DNA of 64,000 bases from Aquarana catesbeiana (taxonomy: Eukaryota > Chordata > Amphibia > Anura > Ranidae): contig NC_133324.1 of assembly GCF_042186555.1 (NCBI RefSeq), positions 130,775,522 to 130,839,521 on the forward strand, read 5' to 3'. The notes beneath the pieces are model-generated. The model did not search any database. It had not been told where the DNA came from and was given only the letters and a program-made list of their open reading frames with translations. The position numbers and the translations under genes were made by a program. This document shows positions 56,161 to 64,000 of the stretch, piece by piece. Position 1 is the stretch's first letter; every line of letters starts with the position of its first letter.

Positions 56161-57345
56161 TATAGGGTGGTCAGCATGTAGTCAAAATGTATTTTTTTTT
56201 TTTTTTTAGACAAAGTTGTCAATTAATAAGATATTTCTAACACACATCATAGACATACTTAGAATTACACCCCAAAACTCATTCTGCTACTCCACCCTAG
56301 TATGGGGATACCACATGCCATAGGGAGGGACCCTGAATCCAAGGATTATTCGGGCTTTCTAGGGGCCTTCATTTATGCATATAGTTTTCTGACTACCTAT
56401 CACACTTTTTTGTATGTCAGTTATTCAGACGTCAGTGTCAGTTAGGTGTCCAATTTGTCCACCGCAATATCCCACTATAAGTCGCTGATCGCCGCCATCA
56501 CCAGCCCTTTCACACTGGGGCGGTTTGCAGGCCCTATTGCGCTAATAATAGCGCCTGCAAACCGACCCGAAAGTGCCGCTACTTTCATTCCAGTGTGAAA
56601 GCCCTGAAGGCTTTCACACTGGAGCGATGCGCTGGCAGGACGGTAAAAAAAGTCCTGCCAGCAGCATCTTTGGAGCGGTGAAGGAGCGGAGTGTATACCG
56701 CTCCTGCCCATTGAAATCAATGGGACGGCGCGGCTATACCGCCGGCAAAGCGCCTCTGCAGAGGCGCTTTGCGGTGGTATTTAACCCTTTCTCGGCCGCT
56801 AGCGGGGGGTAAAACCGCCCCGCTAGCGGCCGCATACCGACGGTAAAACGCCGCCAATAATAGCCGACGCCGCCCCAGTGTGAAAGGGCTCTACTAGTAA
56901 AAAATAAATAAAAATGCCATAAAACTATACCCTATTTTGTAGACACTATAACTTTTGCGCAAACCAATCAATATACGCTTATTGGCCTAAACTGATGAAG
57001 AAATTAGATTTTTAAAACATTTTTCCTTGTCAAATTTGTTTATTGTTTGCAACAAAAAATCTTTAAATTTGTTTTATATGTTTTAAAATATAATATGTTT
57101 TATAGCAGAAAGTAAAAAAAAATTTTTTTTTTTTCAAAATTATCGTTTATAGCGCAAAAAATAAAAAATGCAGAAGTGATCAAACACCACCAAAAGAAAG
57201 CTCTATTTGTGGGGAAAAAAGGACATCAATTGTATTTGGGTACAGCATCGCACAACCGCGCAATTGTCAGTTAAAATAACGCAGTGCCATATTGCAAAAA
57301 ATGACCTGGGCATAAAGGGGGTAAATCTTCTGGAGTTCAATTGAT
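56161..57345 (-). repeat. TTAACCACTTC family copy (minus) split by a MITE
   Basis: 56400-56498 and 56895-57345 form one minus copy (CACTATAAGTCGCTGATCGC; CACCAAAAGAAAGCTCTATT; GGGGGTAAATCTTCTGGAG). 56200-56400 holds a sub-repeat block. Confidence 0.65.
56502..56891. mobile_element. MITE with CCCTTTCACACTGGGGC termini (390 bp), copy A
   Basis: Termini AGCCCTTTCACACTGGGGCG and CGCCCCAGTGTGAAAGGGCT are inverted. The host family elsewhere reads GCCGCCATTACTAG, and here CAC (56499-56501) and TAC (56892-56894) flank the insert, suggesting a 3-bp duplication with one change. It includes a clean hairpin GCAAAGCGCCTCTGC / GCAGAGGCGCTTTGC. Copy B is at 62741-63125. Confidence 0.8.
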
Positions 57346-58090
57346 TAAAGTGGTCCTAAAGTCTAAACATTTTCACCTGAAAGTGGAGTTCCACCCAAAA
57401 GTTTTTTCCGCTATAAACAAAAAAAGACCAACAATTTTGAAAAAAAAAAAAAAAAACAATATTTTTTTACATCCTACTATAAAACGTATCAACAAAATTG
57501 AAAAAAAAAATCAAAATTTCTTCATCAATTTAGGCCAATATGTATTCAGCTATATATTTTTGGTAAAAAAAAATCCCAATAAGCGTATATTGATTGGTTT
57601 GCACAAAAGTTATTGCATCTACAAACTATGGGATATTTTTTTTTTTACATTTTTCTAGTAATGGCGGCGTGATCAGTGACTTATAGCGGGACTGTGATAG
57701 TGCAGCGAACAGTCGGACACTAACTGACACTTTTTGGGGACCAGTGACACTAATAGTGATTAGTGCTAAAAATATGCACTGTCACTGTACGAATGATACT
57801 AGCTGGGAAGGAATTAAACATCAGGGGCGATCCAACGGTGTGCCTAGCCAGTGCTTGTGTACTGTGGAAGAGGTGCTTTTACTAGGGGAAGTCATGGATC
57901 ATTGTCCCTACTTTACAGGTACACAGGATTAATACCTTCCCTACTGACAGAACGGCGATCTGCCTCTGTGCTGGATGATCGGTGGGTGTCGGCAGACATT
58001 GTGTGTTTAATCACAGCAGGGGCGTGTCGCCGACGGCACACATGTGCGCCCCAGACCCAGAAGTTTTGGATCACGTATGTGATCCAGTGC
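57346..58090 (+). repeat. TTAACCACTTC family copy (plus)
   Basis: TTTTTCCGCTATAAACAAAA, AAGCGTATATTGATTGG and GATTAGTGCTAAAAATATGC match the other copies. The left end looks replaced by a TTAAAGTGGTCCTAAAG segment at 57345. Confidence 0.6.
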
Positions 58091-58440
58091 AGCAGTGCTA
58101 CCCTGCCGCTGTATAAGTTATACAAATGGCTGGTATACATTGTATACTAGAACATTATGACAGATTTAAACAAAGCCCTCCAGCAGCGCACTGTCACCTT
58201 CACCTTGGTTTTCCTTCCGGGTTCGTGCTCATCCGGCCATTTAAATGGTCAGGCTGTGATGATGTCACTCCTGCACATGGGCACGGGAGCCACAGTCATG
58301 GCACAGTGTGCCACCCATTCAGAGTGCAAACGCTGCTTCCAGCGTGACTATCCCCTGAACACCACACTTTAGGACACATTCACTGTACCTACAGGAAAGC
58401 CTTTTTATAGTCCTACAGGTGGGTACAAGTCACGTGTGCT
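58091..58440. other. No recognised gene
   Basis: Looks like dispersed repeat (AACATTATGACAGATTTAAA at 58151). Class unknown. Confidence 0.35.
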
Positions 58441-59433
58441 TTAACCGCTTCCGGACCAGCTGCCGCAGTTTTACTGCAGCAGGTTGGCTCCCCTGCGCGA
58501 AATCACGTTACTGTACGTGATCTCGCGGGGTCTGGATAGCAGGCGCGTGCGCCCGCTGCACAGCGGGGGTGCCGTTCCCCCTGGCCGACGGTCGCGATGA
58601 CCGCCGGCCACGAGCAATCGTGATCAGGAGACACAGAACAGGGATGAGTGTATGTAAACACACACTTCCCTGTTCTGTTCTGACAGAAGTGACAGATCGT
58701 GTGTTCCTATTAGTTAGGGACCACCATCCGTCACTTCCTGTAGTTAGTCCCTCCCCCTTCAGTTAGAATCACCTCCCAGGGAACACAGTTAACCCCTTCA
58801 CCGCTCCCTAGTGTTAACCCCCTTCACTGCCAGTGACATTTTTACAGTAATCAAGGCATTTTTAATCGCACTGATCGCTGTATTAATGCCAATGGTTCCA
58901 AAAATGTGTCAAAATTGTCCGATGTGTCCGCCATAATGTCGCAGCCACGATAAAAATCGCAGATCGCTGCCATCCCTAGTAAAAAAAAATTATAATAAAA
59001 ATGCTATAAATCTATCCCCTATTTTGTAGACGCTATAACTTTTGTGCAAACCAATAAATCAACGCTTATTGCGATTTTTTTTTTTTTTTTTACCAAAAAT
59101 ATGTAGAAGAATATATATCAGCCTAAACTGAGGGAAAAATGTTTTTTTTTAAATATTTTTTGGGGATATTTATTATAGCAAAAAGTAAAATTTATTGCGT
59201 TTTTTTCAAAATTGTCGCTCTTCTTTTTTTGTTTATAGCGCAAAAAATAAAAACCGCAGGTGATCAAATACCACCAAAAGAAAGCTTTCTTTATGGGGAA
59301 AAAAGGACATCGATTTTGATTGGGTAAAATGTCGTACGACCGCGCAATTGTCAGTGAAAATGACGCAGTACCGAATCGCAAAAAGTGCTCTGGTCAGAAA
59401 GGGGGTAAATTCTTCTGGGGCTGAAGTGGTTAA
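58441..59433. mobile_element. Complete TTAA-flanked non-autonomous element (993 bp)
   Basis: Begins TTAACCGCTTCCGGACC and ends GGGGCTGAAGTGGTTAA, giving inverted CCRCTTC termini inside TTAA duplications (58441-58444 and 59430-59433). The interior holds the family blocks in minus orientation (GACGCTATAACTTTTGTGC; CCACCAAAAGAAAGCTTTC). It ends 330 bp upstream of the TBCA start codon. Confidence 0.8.
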
Positions 59434-59499
59434 AAACTGTCAGGGGCCACACGTAGGCGCACCTGTATCTGGTAACGTTAGCAACACTATCCTAACGCT

Positions 59500-59763
59500 C
59501 TGACACACACATGAACGCGCACACACGCCCCATAGTGCACAGGCATGGAGCATGCGCTGTACGTAACCGTACGCACTTTCTCCTTTCCCGCCTCCTCCAT
59601 ACACACGCTGTATCCAAGACGCAGAGCGGGGTACGCATGCGCAGAACGTACGCAGACTCTCCCGCATTCTCCTCTCCTTCCGCCCTGCAGTGACTGTACC
59701 CGTACTGCGCACTCTCCGTGATCTCTGGTAGCTGCGTGTCTTTGTGTTCTCTCCTCCGGTAAG
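59500..59763 (+). promoter_or_regulatory. tbca: CpG-rich TBCA promoter and 5' UTR
   Basis: CpG-dense DNA with two GCATGCGC cores (59550-59557; 59635-59642) fitting NRF1 sites and CTTCCG ETS-type sequence near 59677. No TATA box is visible. The 5' UTR is probably pyrimidine-rich (GTGTTCTCTCCTCC) before the strong start context AAGATGG. The transcription start is not determined. Confidence 0.6.
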
Positions 59764-59816
59764 ATGGCGGATCCGCGGCTCAGGCAAATCAAGATCAAGA
59801 CTGGCGTGGTGAAGCG
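59764..59816 (+). CDS. tbca: Tubulin-specific chaperone A, coding exon 1
   Basis: TBCA is a small (~108-residue) helical cofactor that captures quasi-native beta-tubulin on the tubulin folding pathway in the cytosol. The exon encodes MADPRLRQIKIKTGVVK plus two bases of the next codon (CG), and is followed at once by GTGAGT, a consensus donor. The family N-terminus is nearly invariant, and the only change I note from the mammalian protein as I remember it is L for V at residue 6. The start sits in a strong context (AAGATGG) below a CpG-rich promoter. The remaining exons lie beyond the window, with 59817-64000 being intron 1. This is the sole clear host coding exon in the window. Confidence 0.93.
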
Positions 59817-59924
59817 GTGAGTAGAGTGGGCGGGAGGATAATGAATGTGATCTGTATACATTGTGTACTGCGCCCGACCGCCTCATATCCCCGCCCACCC
59901 AGGCCTGATAGTCCATACAGGGAC

Positions 59925-60010
59925 CACCTGAAAGTCCTTGTATAAGAGGACTCACCTGACAGTCCTTGTATGAGAGGGACCCGCCTGACAGTCCTTGTAT
60001 GAGAGAGACT
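59925..60010 (+). repeat. ~27-bp minisatellite, three units, array 1
   Basis: Units of CCTGACAGTCCTTGTATGAG plus AGGGAC. The same unit recurs at 63340-63452, on the other side of the C-tract array and nested MITEs. Confidence 0.85.
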
Positions 60011-60225
60011 TGGATTGCAAAAACCTCCCAAAGTGAAATTTACTGACACAGCACAATTATCTGACAGTTTGAAGCGTTCTCCAGAATGAGTTTTCAGTGC
60101 AAATATTAATATTTAAGCCACAAACATGGAACTAATGTGATTAGTAATGTGCTTTGGCCATAACAAAAGGCACTCCTCCTATTTCTCCATTTATATGAAG
60201 GGCAGAGTAATAGAACTCGGCACAG

Positions 60226-61985
60226 AGTCCCCCTGACATCAGAGTCTGCAGGGTTCCTCCCCCCCCCCTGACATCAGAGTCTGCAGGGTTCCTCCCCCCC
60301 CCCCCCCGACATCAGAGTCTGCAGGGTTCCTCCCCCCCCCCCCCCGACATCAGAGTCTGCAGGGTTCCTCCCCCCCCCCCCTGACATCAGAGTCTGCAGG
60401 GTTCCTCCCCCCCCGACATCAGAGTCTGCAGGGTTCCCCCCCCCGACATCAGAGTCTGCAGGGTCCCCCCCCCCCCCGACATCAGAGTCTGCAGGGTTCC
60501 CCCCCCCCCCGACATCAGAGTCTGCAGGGTTCCTCCCCCCCCCGACATCAGAGTCTGCAGGGTTCCTCCCCCCCCCGACATCAGAGTCTGCAGGGTTCCT
60601 CCCCCCCCGACATCAGAGTCTGCAGGGCTCCTCCCCCCCCGACATCAGAGTCTGCAGGGTTCCTCCCCCCCCCCGACATCAGAGTCTGCAGGGTTCCTCC
60701 CCCCCCCGACATCAGAGTCTGCAGGGTTCCTCCCCCCCCCGACATCAGAGTCTGCAGGGTTCCTCCCCCCCCCGACATCAGAGTCTGCAGGGTTCCTCCC
60801 CCCCCCGACATCAGAGTCTGCAGGGTTCCTCCCCCCCCCGACATCAGAGTCTGCAGGGTTCCTCCCCCCCCCGACATCAGAGTCTGCAGGGTTCCTCCCC
60901 CCCCCGACATCAGAGTCTGCAGGGTTCCTCCCCCCCCCCCGACATCAGAGTCTGCAGGGTTCCTCCCCCCCGACATCAGAGTCTGCAGGGTTCCTCCCCC
61001 CCCCCCCGACATCAGAGTCTGCAGGGTTCCTCCCCCCCCCCCCGACATCAGAGTCTGCAGGGTTCCTCCCCCCCCCCCCCGACATCAGAGTCTGCAGGGT
61101 CCCCCCCCCCCCCGACATCAGAGTCTGCAGGGTTCCTCCCCCCCCCCGACATCAGAGTCTGCAGGGTTCCTCCCCCCCCCCCGACATCAGAGTCTGCAGG
61201 ATTCCTCCCCCCCCCGACATCAGAGTCTGCAGGGTTCCTCCTCCCCCCCCCCCCCCCCCGACATCAGAGTCTGCAGGGTTCCTCCCCCCCCCGACATCAG
61301 AGTCTGCAGGATTCCTCCCCCCCCCGACATCAGAGTCTGCAGGGTTCCTCCCCCCCCCGACATCAGAGTCTGCAGGGTTCCTCCCCCCCCCGACATCAGA
61401 GTCTGCAGGGTTCCTCCCCCCCCCCGACATCAGAGTCTGCAGGGTTCCTCCCCCCCCCCCCGACATCAGAGTCTGCAGGGTTCCTCCCCCCCCCCCCGAC
61501 ATCAGAGTCTGCAGGGTTCCTCCCCCCCCCCCCGACATCAGAGTCTGCAGGGTTCCTCCCCCCCCCCCGACATCAGAGTCTGCAGGGTTCCTCCCCCCCC
61601 CCCCGACATCAGAGTCTGCAGGGTTCCTCCCCCCCCCCGACATCAGAGTCTGCAGGGTTCCTCCCCCCCCCCGACATCAGAGTCTGCAGGGTTCCTCCCC
61701 CCCCCCCCGACATCAGAGTCTGCAGGGTTCCTCCCCCCCCCCCCCCGACATCAGAGTCTGCAGGGTTCCTCCCCCCCCCCCCCGACATCAGAGTCTGCAG
61801 GGTTCCTCCCCCCCCCCCCGACATCAGAGTCTGCAGGGTTCCCCCCCCCCTGACATCAGAGTCTGCAGGGTTCCTCCCCCCCCCCCTGACATCAGAGTCT
61901 GCAGGGTGGGTTCCTCCTCCCCCCCCCCCCCCGACATCAGAGTCTGCAGGGTTCCTCCCCCCCCCGACATCAGAGTCTGCAGGGA
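60226..61985. repeat. C-tract minisatellite in TBCA intron 1, about 50 units
   Basis: Units are GACATCAGAGTCTGCAGGGT plus TCCTC and a C-run of 8 to about 20. The 25-bp core is almost invariant while the C-run length changes from unit to unit. The minus strand carries long G-runs at ~33-bp spacing, so G-quadruplex formation is plausible. The minus-strand open frames (Gly-rich with TLQTLMSGG or RNPADSDVG) are repeat by-products, not genes. Confidence 0.95.
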
Positions 61986-62499
61986 TCCCCTGTACAGTGT
62001 AAGGGTGAGCTATGGGACTCTGATGTAGGAGGGAATGCTGCAGACTTTGGTGTATAGGGGAACTCTGATGTAAGGTGGTCTCTGGTCACCAGAGCCCCCC
62101 TTACTCCAGAGCCTGCAGAGTCCCCCATTACATCCTACTTACATGGGGGTCTGCAGCAATACTTTAAGGTAAGGGAGGGGGTGAAGCTGGAGCTGCCTGT
62201 CACTGCCCCCCCTCCATTGCTGGCTCGGGTGCAGGGTAGTCAGGCACGGTCCTCCAGGCGGCTCCCCTCGTTACCACCTCTGTCCATTTCTCCAAGTTCT
62301 CCACCAAAGTCCACCAGTGAGTGACACAGTCCCTGACGGGCAGCAGCCCAGTAATTCATAAAAGGCGCCATGATGTCACCATATGCCCGCCCCACATCTG
62401 AGCCTCCCCGAGTCCAGCTGGCTTCAGGAAACTGTGCAGTTCCAAAGTTGACCCGCGACCATATGTTTACCAGGCAGTCGCTGTCCGTAATGGACAATC
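61986..62499 (+). other. TBCA intron 1, unassigned
   Basis: Starts with diverged array-like text (GACTCTGATGTAGGAGGG, 62016), then GC-rich sequence without recognised features. Confidence 0.5.
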
Positions 62500-63271
62500 A
62501 GGCCTCATGTACACTGCTGCTGGTAAACGGATGTTTAGGAGCAGTTGGGTGTTTTTTCAGCAGCCCCTGAACTCTCCTCCTATCTTATCAGTACATGTAC
62601 ACAGGGTCCTTTTTAGGCAGATGAGTTTAGAAGCATTTTTTGGAAAGCAAAAAAATGCGTTCAGGACGAAAGTTCAGATGCATTTGAAATACCAAATGCC
62701 TGTAACAGCTTGTAAACGCGGTAATTTGCGTATTGTTTAGACCCCTTTCACACTGAGGCGTTTTTTAGGTGCTTTTGGGCTAAAAATAGTTCCTGTAAAG
62801 CAGCTCCCCTGCAGTCCCAGTGTGATATCCTGAGTGCTTTCACACTGAGGCGATGCGCTGGCAGGACGTTAAAAAAAATCCTGCAAGCAGCATCTTTGGA
62901 GCGGTGTACACACCTGTCCTAAAGTGCCCCTGCCCATTGAAATGAATGGGCAGCGCCAGCAAAGCGCCGCTGTAGTGACGCTTTGGGAGGCGTTTCAACC
63001 CTTTTTTGGCCACTAGCAGTAGTAAAAAGCGCCACGCTAGCGGCCGAAAACCTCCGCAAAAATGAGGGTAAAGCCGCTAAATATAGTGGCGCTTTACCGC
63101 AGATGCCCCAGTGTGAAAGCAGCCTTGCAGACGTTTTTTAATTTTTGACTATTTGAAGGAAGAAAAAAAAACGCTTCTAAACGCAAACGCGGCAAAACGG
63201 ACATTTTTAAAAGTCTTTCAAGTTAAATCGCTCAGTAGAGGTTGTAAAACGTCCCGTGTACATTAAGCCTT
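62500..63271. mobile_element. MITE with AGGCCTCATGTACAC-type ends, split by another MITE
   Basis: AGGCCTCATGTACAC at the left and GTGTACATTAAGCCTT at the right are inverted ends. Inner parts are rich in AAACG motifs. The insert 62741-63125 belongs to a different family. Confidence 0.65.
62741..63125. mobile_element. MITE with CCTTTCACACTG termini, copy B
   Basis: CCCCTTTCACACTGAGGCG and GCCCCAGTGTGAAAGCAGCC are the termini. The interior matches copy A at 56502 (GCGATGCGCTGGCAGGACG; AGCAGCATCTTTGGAGCGGT; TGCCCATTGAAAT). No clear target duplication. Confidence 0.8.
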
Positions 63272-63339
63272 ACGAACAGATTGTAAATCAGCTGATTTTT
63301 ACAAACGGTCCCTAAATTTATAGATGGTCAGCAATCTTG

Positions 63340-63452
63340 AGGGGGACCTGTCTGAAAGTCCTTTTATAGGAGGGACCGTCTGATAGTCCTTGTATGAGAG
63401 GGATTCGCCTGATAGTCCTGTATAAGAGGAACCCGTCTGACAGTCCTGCCTG
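63340..63452 (+). repeat. ~27-bp minisatellite, array 2
   Basis: Four units of the CTGATAGTCCTTGTATGAGA type, matching array 1 at 59925-60010. Confidence 0.85.
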
Positions 63453-63519
63453 ACACCACTAGACCTCTGAAGGTATGCTGTGGTATCTGGCACCAAGCTG
63501 TTAGTAGCAGATCCTATGT

Positions 63520-64000
63520 GTCCTGTAAGTTGTGGAGTGGGACCTCCATGGATCAGACTTGTTTATCCAGCATATCCCACAGATGTTCAATTGGGTTGAG
63601 ATCTGGAGAATTTGGAGGTCACAAACGTTTCAAAATTGTTGTGTTCCTCAGACCATTCTTGAATTCATCAAACCAGGCCACCTTCTTCCATTGAACTGTG
63701 GTCCAGTTCTGATGCTCATGTGCCCAATGTAGGCGCTTTTGTTTGTGGACATGGGTGGCATGCTGATCAGTGTGTGTCTACACAACCCCATTGCAACAAA
63801 CTGCCATGCATTGTGTGTTCTGACACCTTTCTATGGGATCTAGCATTAACTTTTTCAGCAATCTGAGCTATCGTAGCTCTTCTGTTGGATCGGTCTACAT
63901 GGGCCAGCCTTCATTCTCCATGTTCATCAATGAGCCTTGGCCACCCATGACCCTGTCACTGGTTTTCCTTCTTTTGGTAGGTCCACAGCACTGCAGACCA
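63520..64000 (-). pseudogene. Tc1-like transposase relic, continues past the window
   Basis: The minus strand encodes PPNSPDLNPIEHLWDMLDKQ (catalytic E region, 63625-63560) and, further 5', WAHEHQNWTTVQWKKVAWFD (63730-63670), the region around the first catalytic D. The middle of the DDE domain between these is deleted, so the relic is not functional. The N-terminal half up to 64000 reads in broken frames. Confidence 0.8.

Noticed and set aside
60387..61824. Gly-rich minus-strand open frames resembling a repetitive structural protein
   Set aside because: Frames follow the C-tract array and switch between two peptide forms whenever the C-run length changes.
60226..61985. Regular repeat spacing reminiscent of a CRISPR array
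   Set aside because: The spacers are only C-runs, not unique sequence, there are no cas-like genes, and the DNA is vertebrate.

Overview
The window is vertebrate nuclear DNA, most probably from a frog. The only host protein-coding exon I can support is the first coding exon of tubulin-specific chaperone A (TBCA) at 59764-59816 on the + strand, with a CpG-rich promoter upstream and a GTGAGT splice donor. Several high-copy repeat styles (elements starting TAATGCC..GTACACACG, TTAACCACTTC or GTTACATAGTTACATAG, and foldbacks ending in TTTACTAAA) are ones I associate with ranid-type frogs. That species-level statement rests on memory of repeat style, not on a search.

Nearly everything else is transposable-element material. 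1-5129: a PIF/Harbinger element with convergent Myb/SANT-like and DDE transposase genes, both damaged. 5341-6609: a possible Penelope-type insertion next to a hAT-like element full of a 22-bp minisatellite. 6972-12850: a SINE split by a MITE, foldback repeats, a hAT end with a ~30-bp minisatellite, and a small retroviral RT relic. 13039-15982: a 2.9-kb hAT-type element with an exact 8-bp target duplication and about 90 copies of the same 22-bp minisatellite. 15983-20597: three Tc1-type relics, one carrying a recent 946-bp internal tandem duplication. 20600-27270: mostly unassigned sequence with a few MITEs. 27271-28327: a solo LTR. 28448-32011: short non-autonomous elements.

32012-43388 is the most structured region. 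A piggyBac-type transposase gene is cut by a Tc1 element and, separately, by a TTAA-flanked MITE, and that MITE is itself split by a 5.7-kb Tx1/L1-like LINE with a 15-bp perfect target duplication. Reading across each insertion brings back the piggyBac reading frame, so the order of insertion can be read directly. 43389-59433 holds repeated copies of a TTAA-flanked family invaded by Tc1, L1-type, foldback and MITE insertions, plus a CR1-like LINE split or bordered by a hAT-type element that carries a ~141-bp tandem array.

59500-64000 is the TBCA promoter, exon 1 and the start of intron 1. The intron opens with a C-tract/G-tract minisatellite of about 1.8 kb only ~0.4 kb past the splice donor, followed by nested MITEs and a Tc1 relic. 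No prokaryotic operon, CRISPR array, tRNA or rRNA gene was found. The notable signals are the dated nesting, the repeated co-occurrence of hAT-type ends with internal tandem arrays, and the G-rich array next to the TBCA promoter.
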